NCBI RefSeq assembly: GCF_014640635.1
Contig: NZ_BMHI01000001.1
Coordinates: 124,001 to 188,000, forward strand
Reading direction: 5' to 3'
Origin: Flexivirga endophytica
Lineage (GTDB): Bacteria; Actinomycetota; Actinomycetes; Actinomycetales; Dermatophilaceae
Length of the DNA: 64,000 nt
Shown: piece by piece, positions 28,392 through 36,578 of the stretch
How the letters are laid out: each line of letters starts with the position of its first letter
Position numbering within the stretch: the first letter of the stretch is position 1
Program-made: the position numbers and the translations under genes
Notes under the pieces: model-generated
What the model was told of the DNA's origin: nothing
The model's input: only the letters and a program-made list of their open reading frames with translations
Database searches by the model: none

Positions 28392-30125
28392 ATGGGTGCC
28401 ATGGCGACTATCGCGGACTCGATCATTCGCACGCTCAAGGCAAGCGGCGTCCGCCGGCTGTATGGCGTGCCGGGCGACTCCCTCAACGGGCTGACCGACG
28501 CACTGCGCCGCGACGGCGACCTGCAGTGGGCGCACGTGCGCAACGAGGAGGTCGGCGCGTTCGCAGCCGGGGCGGAGGCGCAGCTGACCGGCGAGCTCGC
28601 GGTCTGTGTCGGCAGCTGCGGACCGGGCAACGTCCACCTCATCAACGGGCTGTATGACGCCGGCCGCAGCCACGCGCCGGTGCTGGCGATCGCCGCGCAG
28701 ATCCCGCGGGAGGAGATCGGCAGCGGCTACTTCCAGGAGACCCACCCGACGCAGATCTTCAACGAGTGCAGCGTCTACGCCGAGTTGGTGTCCTGCGCCG
28801 AGCAGTTCCCGGTGGTGTTCCAGCAGGCGCTGCAGGCGGCGATCAGTCGCCGCGGTGTCGCGGTGATCGTGGTTCCCGGCGAGATCTTCATGGAGGAGTG
28901 GTCCGCGCCCGACGTGCTGCCGGTGCGAACCCGAGAGTCGGTCGTGCTGCCGCCGGCGCAGGACCTGGAGGCCGCCGCCGAGATCATCGGGAAGTCCAAA
29001 CGTCCCGCCATACTCGCCGGTGCCGGGTGTGCCGGTGCGCACGACGAGCTCGTGGCGTTCGCCGATGCGATCAAGGCTCCCGTCGTGCACTCGCTGCGCG
29101 GCAAGGAATGGATCGAGTGGGACAACCCCTACGACGTCGGGCTCACCGGTCTCATCGGCTACGACTCCGGCTACCGCGCGATGGAGCACTGCGACGTGCT
29201 GATCATGGCCGGGACCGACTTCCCCTACCGGCCGTTCCTGCCCGACGACGTGCCGGTCATCCAGATAGACGTGCGCGGCGAGCGCATCGGGCGGCGTGTC
29301 CAGGTGTCCAACCCGCTGGTCGGGACGGTGCGAGACACGTTGCCGCAGTTGCAATCCCGCATCAAGGGTGAGCACGACAGCAGCTTCGCGGACACTATCG
29401 TCAAGCACCACCGCAAGCGCCGCGCGAAGCTGGACGAGCTGGCCGAGCCCGGTAAGCCGAGGGAGACGCCGCTGCACCCGCAGTTCGTCACCGACGTCAT
29501 CGACAAGGCGGCCACCGACGATGCGGTCTTCACCTGCGACGTCGGGACGCCCACGGTCTGGGCGGCGCGCTACGTGCGGATGAACGGCAAGCGCCGGCTG
29601 CTCGGCTCCTTCAACCACGGGTCGATGGCCAATGCGCTCGCCCAGGCGATCGGCGCTTCCGCGGCATACCCGCAGCGGCAGGTGGTGGCGCTCGCGGGCG
29701 ACGGCGGCCTGGCGATGCTGCTGGGCGATCTGATCACGCTGCGGCAGCTCAACCTCCCGGTGAAGGTGATGGTCTACAACAACAGCGCGCTCAGTTTCGT
29801 CGAGCTGGAGATGAAGCAGGCCGGGCTGATCAACTTCGGCACCGGTCTGGACAACCCCGACTTCGCGGCGATCGCGGACGCGATCGGCATCCGTGGCTTC
29901 CGCGCCGAGCGCACCAAGGACGTCCAGGACTGCGTCCAGGACGCGTTCAAGCACGACGGCCCGGCGCTGGTCGACCTGCGGGTCGCCCGGCAGGAGTTGT
30001 CGCTGCCGCCGAAGATCACGCTGTCACAGGTCAAGGGCTTCACCCTCTACGCGACCCGCACCGTGCTGTCAGGGCGGGGCAGCGAGATCGTCGAGCTGGC
30101 GCGCACCAACCTGCAGCAGCTCTGA
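28392..30125 (+). CDS. poxB: Pyruvate oxidase / pyruvate:quinone dehydrogenase
   Basis: A 577-residue ThDP- and FAD-dependent enzyme that decarboxylates pyruvate to acetate, passing electrons to quinone (PoxB type). The N-terminal ThDP domain has GVPGDSLNGLTDALR and the catalytic-Glu region RNEEVGAFAAGAEA; the C-terminal ThDP motif is GDGGLAMLLGDLITL through NNS. The central FAD domain and an amphipathic C-terminal segment (residues about 550-577) fit a membrane-associated PoxB rather than acetolactate synthase. ATG 28392 or 28401 could be the start; GGGGG lies 6-9 nt upstream of the first. Confidence 0.92.
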   Translation: MGAMATIADSIIRTLKASGVRRLYGVPGDSLNGLTDALRRDGDLQWAHVRNEEVGAFAAGAEAQLTGELAVCVGSCGPGNVHLINGLYDAGRSHAPVLAIAAQIPREEIGSGYFQETHPTQIFNECSVYAELVSCAEQFPVVFQQALQAAISRRGVAVIVVPGEIFMEEWSAPDVLPVRTRESVVLPPAQDLEAAAEIIGKSKRPAILAGAGCAGAHDELVAFADAIKAPVVHSLRGKEWIEWDNPYDVGLTGLIGYDSGYRAMEHCDVLIMAGTDFPYRPFLPDDVPVIQIDVRGERIGRRVQVSNPLVGTVRDTLPQLQSRIKGEHDSSFADTIVKHHRKRRAKLDELAEPGKPRETPLHPQFVTDVIDKAATDDAVFTCDVGTPTVWAARYVRMNGKRRLLGSFNHGSMANALAQAIGASAAYPQRQVVALAGDGGLAMLLGDLITLRQLNLPVKVMVYNNSALSFVELEMKQAGLINFGTGLDNPDFAAIADAIGIRGFRAERTKDVQDCVQDAFKHDGPALVDLRVARQELSLPPKITLSQVKGFTLYATRTVLSGRGSEIVELARTNLQQL

Positions 30126-30132
30126 GCCCCCA

Positions 30133-30202
30133 GCGGATCGAGTAGCCGCCCGCGCTGATCGAGTGCCCGGAGGAGCGCAGCGGGGGAGGGTGTATCGAGA
30201 TC
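30133..30202. repeat. TCGAGTAG...GTATCGAGA dispersed repeat, copy 3 (double)
   Basis: GGATCGAGTAG is followed by TGATCGAGTG and, after GGAGGAGCGCAGCGGGGGAG, by GTGTATCGAGATCA. It fills the gap between poxB and asnB and shares the GAGCGCAGCGG word with the repeats at 48697 and 63597. Confidence 0.75.
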
Positions 30203-30220
30203 AAGCACAAGGGATGCCGA

Positions 30221-30251
30221 TTGGGTCGGCGCCCGCTCGGACAAATAAGCT
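30221..30251 (+). promoter_or_regulatory. Candidate leaderless promoter of asnB
   Basis: TTGGGT (30221-30226), a 19-bp spacer and TAAGCT (30246-30251), then 7 nt to the ATG at 30259. There is no Shine-Dalgarno sequence. Confidence 0.5.
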
Positions 30252-30258
30252 GGCCCGC

Positions 30259-32904
30259 ATGTGTGGAATCGTCGGCTACTTCGGCCCAGGTGGCAACGCA
30301 GCTCTGCTGCAACGGATGAACGACTGCCAGGCGCACCGCGGGCCCGACGGCGAAGGCACCTTCAGCGACGGTCCGGTGGGCCTCGGCCACCGCCGATTGT
30401 CGATCATCGACGTGGCGCACGGCCAGCAGCCGATGACGACCGCCGACGGTCGCTACACGATCGTCTACAACGGCGAGGTCTACAACTACCTGCCGCTGCG
30501 CGAGGAGCTGCGCGGGCTCGGGCACGAGTTCAGCACCGACTCCGACACCGAGGTCGTGCTCGCCGCGTTCGCGCAGTGGGGCACCGAGGCGTTCGACCGG
30601 TTCAACGGCATGTGGGGCCTGGCGATCTGGGACGGCGAGGAGCAGCGCCTGACGCTGAGCCGTGACCACTTCGGTATCAAGCCCGTCTATGTCGCCCAGC
30701 TCGGCGACACCCTGGTCTTCTCCTCGGAGATCAAGTCGATCCTGGCGTCCGATCTCTACGACCCGAAACCCAACGACCGCACCGTTTTTCGCTACCTGCG
30801 CTTCCGCATCCACGAGGACGGCCGCGAGACCTTCTTCGACGGCATCGAGCGGCTGGAGCCGGGCGAGGCCATGACGATCGATGCCAGCGGGACGAAGCGG
30901 GCGCCATACACCCGTCTGCGCGAGGAACTCGCCGAGCTCGCCAAGGAGCAACGCCCGTATGACGACGCGGCCGCCGCCGACTACAAGGCGCGGCTGATCG
31001 AGGCGGTGCGGCTGCGGCTGCAGTCCGAGGTGCCGGTTGGCACATCGCTGTCCGGTGGACTCGACTCCAGCGCGGTCGCGGTGATCATCAACCAATTGCT
31101 CAACGCCGGCGACGAGACGACCACCGAAGCCGTTGGCGCACAACAGAACACCTTCTCCGCGGTGTTCCCCGGCTCACTGAACGACGAGGAGAAGTACGTC
31201 GACGCAGTGCTCGACATCTGTCGCGGGCACGTCGACGCCCACAAGATCAAGCCGACGGCTGACGAGTTCAAGGCCGACCTGCGCGACTTCATCCGTGCGC
31301 AGGAGGAGCCGCTGATCTCCTCCGGCCCCTACGCGCAGTACCAGGTGATGCGCGAAGCGACCCAGCACGTCACGGTGCTGCTCGACGGCCAGGGCGCCGA
31401 CGAGATGATGGCCGGCTACATCCCCTACTACTTCGTCTACCTGCGCCAGCTGAAGGCGCAGGGCGCCAAGCTCGCGGCCGCGGAGCTGTCCAAGAGCCTG
31501 GACGTCATCTACCGGCTCGGTCGCTTCAAGATGCAGGCGAAACTCAAGGGCCGCAAGGGAATTCCGATGACCCAGCTGCTCGCGAACGACTTCGTCTCGG
31601 CGCACGCGGCGGAGACCTACACGGTCGAGGGCGCCAACCTCAAGAAGCGCCTCATCGAGGACCTCTTCATCGGGTCACTGCCGTCGTTGCTGCGCTACGA
31701 GGACAAGAACACCATGCGCTTCTCACTCGAGGGTCGCGTGCCGTTCCTCGACAAGGAGGTCGTGAAGTTCATCTTCAGCCTGTCCGACGAGGCGATCATC
31801 AAGGGCGGCTGGAACAAGCGCATCCTGCGCGACGCAACCCGTGGCCTGTTGCCGGACATGATCAACCGCCGGCGCAACAAGATCGGCTTCACCACCCCGC
31901 AGGGCGAGTGGTTCATGCGGCTGAAGAACCACTTCTACAACATCTTTCTCTCGGAGTCGTTCGCGAACCGGCCCTACTTCGACCAGTCCGAGGTGCTGCA
32001 CGCCTTCGAGGGCTGGATCAAGGGCACCAACGACGTCGACTCGATGGTCTTCTGGCGGATGCTCAACGTGGAGATGTGGCTGCAGGAGTTCTTCGACGAG
32101 AAGGAGCCGGAGGACGACAAGCCGGCTCGCATCAAGACAGACCTGGAGCCCAACGAGGGCAAGCAGCTGGACCTGGTCACGGCCTCCGGCCAGACGGTGC
32201 GGCGGTACCCGCTGCGCACGGAGCTGTTCAGCCGTGACGACGACCTCGACAGCCGGGTCATGGCGCAGATCGACCGGTTCTTCGAGACGCTCGACGCCGA
32301 CTCCGAGCACGCCGCGGAGCTGGCCGGGAAGCGTTGGTACTACTTCATTTCCGAGAAGATCGTCGCAATCACCCAGGGTCGTTCCTACTTCATCTGGGAC
32401 ATCAACGTCGGGCGTCCGGCGCGCGTGCTGTCCAAATACGTCACGCGCACGCCGGCCGGCATCGGCCTGGGTTCGCCGTTCACCATGCAGCTGGCGATCC
32501 AGGAAGCCGGCCTGCCTCGGGTGCTCTACGCCAGCGCCGGGGGAGCGGTCGGCAAGCTCGTCGGCAAGCGCGGCATGTTCTACGAGCTGGTCGGCGGCGA
32601 CATCCGGGCGATCGACGGTCCCACCGAATACTCGGCATACCCCTCGAACGTCTCGGCCAAGCTCGCGCCCAAGGACCCGAACGACGTCGCCGCCCGGCTG
32701 ACCGCCGCCATCCGTGCGCGCGTGCCGGCGGCATACAAGGACACCTTCGGGGGCACGATCGTCATGGATGCCAACGACATCGGCCGCAACGTCCTGGGCA
32801 GTGACGTCCCGGGCGACTGGTCGCGTTTCGAGGAGATGTTCGCCGACAACCCGCTCGGTCAGGGCGGCGAGCAGACCCCGATGGCGATCGTCGTCGAGCA
32901 CTGA
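30259..32904 (+). CDS. asnB: Glutamine-hydrolysing asparagine synthetase fused to a CofE-like (F420-0:gamma-glutamyl ligase-like) domain
   Basis: An 881-residue two-part enzyme in one uninterrupted frame. Residues 1 to about 617 are a full class II asparagine synthetase: nucleophile Cys2 in MCGIVGYFG, the AHRGPDGEG glutaminase loop and the ATP-binding SGGLDSS at 265-271. After an acidic linker, residues about 638-881 resemble the CofE family, with YYFISEKIVAITQGRSYFIW, GIGLGSPFTMQLAIQEAGLP and IDGPTEYSAYPSNVSAKL. CofE adds glutamates to F420 by gamma-amide bonds with GTP. The fusion is about 240 residues longer than AsnB. The start is fixed because Cys2 must become N-terminal. The joint function is unknown; amidation and ligation on one glutamate-containing substrate is a hypothesis. 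Confidence 0.85.
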   Translation: MCGIVGYFGPGGNAALLQRMNDCQAHRGPDGEGTFSDGPVGLGHRRLSIIDVAHGQQPMTTADGRYTIVYNGEVYNYLPLREELRGLGHEFSTDSDTEVVLAAFAQWGTEAFDRFNGMWGLAIWDGEEQRLTLSRDHFGIKPVYVAQLGDTLVFSSEIKSILASDLYDPKPNDRTVFRYLRFRIHEDGRETFFDGIERLEPGEAMTIDASGTKRAPYTRLREELAELAKEQRPYDDAAAADYKARLIEAVRLRLQSEVPVGTSLSGGLDSSAVAVIINQLLNAGDETTTEAVGAQQNTFSAVFPGSLNDEEKYVDAVLDICRGHVDAHKIKPTADEFKADLRDFIRAQEEPLISSGPYAQYQVMREATQHVTVLLDGQGADEMMAGYIPYYFVYLRQLKAQGAKLAAAELSKSLDVIYRLGRFKMQAKLKGRKGIPMTQLLANDFVSAHAAETYTVEGANLKKRLIEDLFIGSLPSLLRYEDKNTMRFSLEGRVPFLDKEVVKFIFSLSDEAIIKGGWNKRILRDATRGLLPDMINRRRNKIGFTTPQGEWFMRLKNHFYNIFLSESFANRPYFDQSEVLHAFEGWIKGTNDVDSMVFWRMLNVEMWLQEFFDEKEPEDDKPARIKTDLEPNEGKQLDLVTASGQTVRRYPLRTELFSRDDDLDSRVMAQIDRFFETLDADSEHAAELAGKRWYYFISEKIVAITQGRSYFIWDINVGRPARVLSKYVTRTPAGIGLGSPFTMQLAIQEAGLPRVLYASAGGAVGKLVGKRGMFYELVGGDIRAIDGPTEYSAYPSNVSAKLAPKDPNDVAARLTAAIRARVPAAYKDTFGGTIVMDANDIGRNVLGSDVPGDWSRFEEMFADNPLGQGGEQTPMAIVVEH

Positions 32905-32928
32905 CAGCACCGCCGGATCAACCCCTTT

Positions 32929-33024
32929 CGCCGAGAGGCTCACACAAGTACCGAGAGGCTCAGAAGAATCACGCCGGGCCGCGCGATTCTTCTGAGCCTC
33001 TCGGCGTTTCTGAGCCTCTCGGCG
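32929..33024. repeat. F-F-R-R palindromic element, AGGCTCA-core; also a bidirectional terminator
   Basis: Nested stems: an outer 14-bp pair CGCCGAGAGGCTCA (32929-32942) with TGAGCCTCTCGGCG (33011-33024), and an inner 20-bp perfect pair (32951-32970 with 32985-33004). It lies between the convergent asnB and terC genes, where it should end both transcripts. The F-F-R-R plan matches the elements at 822 and 9526 with another core word. Confidence 0.8.
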
Positions 33025-33036
33025 ATGGTGCGGCGG

Positions 33037-33798
33037 TCAGTCCGCGGCCGGCTCGGCGGTCGCGGACTCACGCTCCACCTGCCGCTTGCGGTAGGTCAGG
33101 TTGAGCGCCTCGACAGCCATCGCGAAGGCGATCGGGCCGTAGATCACCGGCTTGTCGATGTGTACGTCGAAGCTCTCCGCGATGAGCGTCGAGCCGATCA
33201 GCACCAGGAAGCTGAGCGCCAGCATCTTGACGGTGGGGTGCTTGTTGACGAAGGCACTGATGCGGCCGGCGAAGATCATCATCAGACCGATGGACAGGGT
33301 GACCGCGGCGATCATGATCGCCAACTGGTCGACCATGCCGACCGCCGTGATGACTGAGTCCAATGAGAAGACCGCGTCGAGCAACAGGATCTGCACGATG
33401 ACGCGCGCGAAGGTCGAGGTTGCGCCAGCGGTACCGGCGGGTGCGTCGTCGCCCGCGCCCTCGAGCTTCTCGTGGATCTCGGTGACGGCCTTGTAGACCA
33501 GGAAGAGTCCGCCGAGCAACAGGATCATGTCGCGTCCGGACAACTGGAGCGCGTCCGCGTCGCCGATGGAGAAGATCGTCGCGGTCAACCCGATGATCCA
33601 GGACGCGACGGCCAGCAGCACGATGCGCATCAGCAGCGCGAGCGCGAGTCCGATGGTGCGCGCCCTGGCACGCTGCCGCTCCGGCAAACGGCCGGTCAGG
33701 ATCGAGATGAAGACGACGTTGTCGATGCCGAGTACGAGCTCGAGGGCGAACAAGGTCAGGAAGGCGACCCACAGGTCGGGACTGGTCATGAAGGCCAT
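33037..33798 (-). CDS. TerC-family integral membrane protein
   Basis: A 253-residue protein with about seven membrane helices. The TerC hallmarks are the acidic membrane motifs ALELVLGIDNVVFISILTGRL and LLDAVFSLDSVITAVGMVDQ, which probably bind a metal ion. Family members export manganese to extracytoplasmic enzymes or relate to tellurite resistance. ATG 33798 is used; ATG 33789 is also possible, and neither has a clear ribosome site. It is the last gene of the block between atpD and atpC and diverges from atpC. Confidence 0.88.
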   Translation of the reverse strand: MAFMTSPDLWVAFLTLFALELVLGIDNVVFISILTGRLPERQRARARTIGLALALLMRIVLLAVASWIIGLTATIFSIGDADALQLSGRDMILLLGGLFLVYKAVTEIHEKLEGAGDDAPAGTAGATSTFARVIVQILLLDAVFSLDSVITAVGMVDQLAIMIAAVTLSIGLMMIFAGRISAFVNKHPTVKMLALSFLVLIGSTLIAESFDVHIDKPVIYGPIAFAMAVEALNLTYRKRQVERESATAEPAAD

Positions 33799-33891
33799 GG
33801 GGTCGGTTCAACGGAGCGCGTCCCGGAGTGGTTCCCGGGCGGCGTCGGCCCGTTCCGCGGGATCGTGCACCGAGCACCCTCCGACGCCCGG

Positions 33892-33897
33892 TAAGCT
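33892..33897 (+). promoter_or_regulatory. Candidate -10 box of atpC
   Basis: TAAGCT lies 67 nt before the atpC start in the 166-bp gap between the divergent terC and atpC genes. No convincing -35 is seen. Because atpC is cut off from the atp promoter by a terminator and an opposing gene, some promoter must lie in this gap. Confidence 0.4.
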
Positions 33898-33964
33898 GTA
33901 GTGCAAGGTCCACCCTGTCCGTCCGGTGGATTCTTCGCCGTACATCTCAAGGAGCTGACTCTTC

Positions 33965-34234
33965 GTGAGCCTGCAGGTCGAAATCGTCGCCCCGGACCGC
34001 ATCGTGTGGTCCGGCGACGCCAGCCAGCTGTCCGCCCGGACCGTCGAGGGTGAGATCGGCATCCTGCCGGGACACGAGCCGATGCTCGCGGTCCTCGGCA
34101 ACGGTGACGTCCTGGTCGATCCCGTCGGTGGGCAGCGCGAAACCGTGACGATCGACGGCGGCTTCATGTCGGTCGACAACGACAAGGTGACGCTCGTCGC
34201 CGAGCGCGTCGACGCAGCCGGCCTCGGGGCCTGA
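33965..34234 (+). CDS. atpC: F-type ATP synthase subunit epsilon (short form), detached from the atp operon
   Basis: An 89-residue epsilon subunit (SLQVEIVAPDRIVWSGDASQ, EGEIGILPGHEPMLAVLGNG), part of the central stalk. It contains the N-terminal beta-sandwich and ends before the C-terminal inhibitory helices found in E. coli (about 138 residues), as in several Micrococcales. The GTG start at 33965 has AAGGAG 10 nt upstream. It normally forms the end of the atp operon next to atpD; here 11.4 kb with seven genes lies between. The downstream DUF2550 gene is its usual partner, so the break is upstream only. Confidence 0.95.
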   Translation: MSLQVEIVAPDRIVWSGDASQLSARTVEGEIGILPGHEPMLAVLGNGDVLVDPVGGQRETVTIDGGFMSVDNDKVTLVAERVDAAGLGA

Positions 34235-34246
34235 GAAGGAGCACGG

Positions 34247-34675
34247 ATGATCGCGACGATCGACTGGGTGGCAGTCGGTCTCGCGTGCCTGCTCCTATTG
34301 GTCGTCCTGGGGCTCGCGTCCCTCATCGTCCGTCGTCACCTCATCGCTCGCGGTGAGCCGCTGGCCATGGTGGCCGTGGAGCGTGGCGAAGGCTGGAAGC
34401 TCCGCATGACCCGCTTCAGCACCGACTCGGTGCAAGGGTTCTCGGTGATCGGGGTCGGCCTGCGGCCGCGTTTCGTATGGCGCCGCGGCGATCTCGATCT
34501 CGGCGCACCCAGTGTTCTTGCACGTAACAAACCGATCGCCATCACCGACCCCGTGCAGGTCGAGTGCACCGTCGGCGACGAGACCTTCCTGATCGCGATC
34601 GCACCCGGCGACTACACGGCGCTGCGCTCCTGGTCGGAGTCCGCACCGCCGGGCCTCAACGCCAACGTCGCGTGA
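34247..34675 (+). CDS. DUF2550 membrane-anchored protein
   Basis: A 142-residue protein with one N-terminal membrane helix (VAVGLACLLLLVVLGLASLIV) and a soluble domain (GFSVIGVGLRPRFVWRRGDL). It belongs to the DUF2550 family, which follows atpC in most actinobacteria (Rv1312 in M. tuberculosis by my recollection). GAAGGAG precedes the ATG, and it follows atpC by 12 nt, so both are one unit. Function unknown. Confidence 0.88.
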   Translation: MIATIDWVAVGLACLLLLVVLGLASLIVRRHLIARGEPLAMVAVERGEGWKLRMTRFSTDSVQGFSVIGVGLRPRFVWRRGDLDLGAPSVLARNKPIAITDPVQVECTVGDETFLIAIAPGDYTALRSWSESAPPGLNANVA

Positions 34676-34689
34676 CTGCCTCTCGCAGC

Positions 34690-34760
34690 CGACTCGCACA
34701 CTTCCCGCCGAGTGGCACACCTGCAGGTGTGCCACTCGGCGTCAGCTGTGCCAGTCGGTG
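34690..34760. repeat. F-F-R-R palindromic element, TGGCACAC-core, with a 36-bp perfect palindrome
   Basis: CGCCGAGTGGCACACCTG (34706-34723) and its exact reverse complement (34724-34741) abut with no loop. A degenerate forward unit (GCCGACTCGCACAC) lies before and a degenerate reverse unit (TGTGCCAGTCGGTG) after, giving the F-F-R-R plan. It sits between DUF2550 and an opposing decayed gene and may act as a bidirectional terminator. Confidence 0.75.
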
Positions 34761-35388
34761 AATCGTGGACGTCGTGGCTGACGGGCCGGGTCCCACCGGC
34801 GCCATCCGGGATCTCCTGCCGGGGGCACGCCCGCGGCATACAGGATCTGACGCAGTGGCTCGCCATGCCATGCCTCTCGCCATCCCCGGCGCCCGACTCC
34901 GAGGCCGGTGCGCCGGACACGCCCCTCCGGGCGCTTCTCCTTCCACAGCACGTCCTGCGCGATGTACTTGACCTTGCCGTCGAACTCTCCGACCAATCCC
35001 GGCCAGCCGAAGTCGGCGTAGCTGAAGCAGCCGCCGTCGTCCTCGAGCTTCACCTGCAGGCCGGTTGCGCGAGGCCGAACTCGTACATGCGGGCGCGGCT
35101 GAGTGACTCACCGGGCGACTCCGACCGCCCGTCCGCCAGATGTATGGCGAGGGCCGCCCGTCGCCGGCCACGGGCGCCCGACGGAAGGCGCCCGACCTCG
35201 TCGTCCAGGTCCGCCCAGGAGCATTTGTCGGAGTACAGCGCGGCATCAGCGACGACCAGTTCCTGCGCCAGCGTCCCGATCCGCGCTCCGCGCAGCTCAG
35301 GATCTCCCGCGGTCGTAGCCGCTCGACGTCATCGTGCATTCGTCGATCGTGGCGGCGTGCCGGTCGACGGTATGACGCGCCCGGCGGA
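34742..35388 (-). pseudogene. Decayed gene resembling actinobacterial DUF559/AbiEi-type hypothetical proteins
   Basis: Read on the minus strand, one frame gives TLAQELVVADAALYS, then RSESPGESLSRARMYEFGL, and stops; the sense continues in another frame as LQVKLEDDGGCFSYADFGW and LVGEFDGKVKYIAQDVLW. These blocks recall a common actinobacterial family with an N-terminal HTH-like region and a C-terminal Vsr/DUF559 nuclease-like fold. At least one frameshift (near 35061) and an in-frame stop at the 5' side remove an intact product, and the expected N-terminal half is missing. A sequencing error alone would not explain all of this. Confidence 0.5.
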
Positions 35389-36015
35389 TTACTGCTGTTG
35401 CTGCTCCTCGCGGCCGCCGCCGGGCTGCCACAGCACGTCGCCGCCGGGCAGGTTCGCCACCCGCGCCGCGAGGAAGAGCAGGTCGGACAGCCGGTTGAGA
35501 TATTGCGCGGTCAGTGGGTTGACGCCCCCGGTGCCCTTCGCACTGCCGGCAGGTGCCTCGGCATCGCCATACGTCTCGATGGCCAGCCAGGCGGACCGCT
35601 CCGCGCGGCGTGCAACGGTGCGGGCAACGTGCAGATGCGCCGATCCCACGGTCCCGCCGGGCAGGATGAACGACCGCAACGTCTCGACCTCGTCGTTCAG
35701 CCGGTCGCAGTCGGCCTCCAGATCGTCGATCCACGGCTGCTTGACCCGCAACGGGGGGAATTCCGGCTCGACGGTCAGTGGCGTGCACAGGTCGGCGCCG
35801 ACATCGAAGAGTTCGTTCTGGATGCGGTGCAACATCGCCACCAGGTCCTCGCGCAACTCGCCGGCGGCGACAGCGAGTCCGATGACGCTGTTGGTCTCGT
35901 CGGTGTCCGCGTATGCCGTCAGTCGCGGGTCGTTCTTCCCGGTTCTGCTGAAGTCGCCGAGCGCGGTGGTGCCGGCGTCGCCGGTGCGGGTGTAGATGCG
36001 GCTGAGGATGACCAT
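35389..36015 (-). CDS. Cob(I)yrinic acid a,c-diamide adenosyltransferase, PduO type
   Basis: A 208-residue ATP:cob(I)alamin adenosyltransferase that makes adenosylcobalamin. The ATP-binding N-terminus SRIYTRTGDAGTTALGDFSR and the C-terminal NRLSDLLFLAARVAN helix are diagnostic of PduO. Its place after atpC-DUF2550 matches Rv1314c in M. tuberculosis. The ATG at 36015 has CACGAT 6 nt upstream. The C-terminus is a glutamine run (EEQQQQQ). It probably serves B12-dependent mutases elsewhere in the genome. Confidence 0.92.
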   Translation of the reverse strand: MVILSRIYTRTGDAGTTALGDFSRTGKNDPRLTAYADTDETNSVIGLAVAAGELREDLVAMLHRIQNELFDVGADLCTPLTVEPEFPPLRVKQPWIDDLEADCDRLNDEVETLRSFILPGGTVGSAHLHVARTVARRAERSAWLAIETYGDAEAPAGSAKGTGGVNPLTAQYLNRLSDLLFLAARVANLPGGDVLWQPGGGREEQQQQ

Positions 36016-36212
36016 GAGGCCATCGTGGCAGACGGTTCTGATGGCGCGCCCGGCCGGCGTGCGAGCGCTGCGCGAGAGGGCCGGTTATCAAACCGTGACC
36101 TGATCCTGGGCAACAAAAACGCATTGCCATGCGTCAATGAATTCGGAAGCATCGAACAAACAGGGGCTTTCGAAGGACGTTCAGACACCCTGACGGGGAA
36201 GGTGGCGGAACG

Positions 36213-36569
36213 ATGACGCGGTTCGTGGATCACGAAGCGAGGATCGACGTGCTGAGCCACGGGACGGAGATTTCCGTCACCGGTGAGCTCAATGTGCACA
36301 CGGTGGCCGATGTGCGGCTGGCTCTGGGCCGGGCGATCGACGATGGCACCGGTGACCTGGTGGTGCACCTCGGCAATGCCGAGATCGGGGACGCAACGGG
36401 CCTGGGCGTCATCGTCGGCGCCCACCACCGGGCACAGCGCGCCGGTCGCCGGCTGGTGTTGGCCGACGCGTCGATGCGCCTGGAGCGCTTGATGCGGGCG
36501 ACCGGCCTGCACCGAGTGATCCCACTGTCCGTGCAGCGACTGCCGCAACCGGTCATCCTGCCGGCCTGA
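36213..36569 (+). CDS. STAS-domain protein (anti-sigma-factor antagonist-like)
   Basis: A 118-residue single STAS domain (ISVTGELNVHTVADVRLALG) as in SpoIIAA/RsbV proteins that release sigma factors from anti-sigma kinases. The phosphorylation segment reads GDATGLGVIVG at 59-69: the serine that is normally phosphorylated is Ala61, followed by Thr62. It may therefore escape kinase control, or use Thr62. No anti-sigma kinase gene is adjacent. The 197-bp region upstream (36016-36212) is AT-rich for this genome, which suggests a promoter, but no clear boxes were found. Confidence 0.82.
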   Translation: MTRFVDHEARIDVLSHGTEISVTGELNVHTVADVRLALGRAIDDGTGDLVVHLGNAEIGDATGLGVIVGAHHRAQRAGRRLVLADASMRLERLMRATGLHRVIPLSVQRLPQPVILPA

Positions 36570-36578
36570 ACGGACTGC

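Noticed and set aside
32905-33036. Transposon ends beside terC
   Set aside because: The inverted repeats there form one nested hairpin between convergent genes, with no transposase or target duplication seen.
34742-35053. An intact 103-residue gene
   Set aside because: It starts in the middle of a recognisable protein block whose upstream part continues in another frame.
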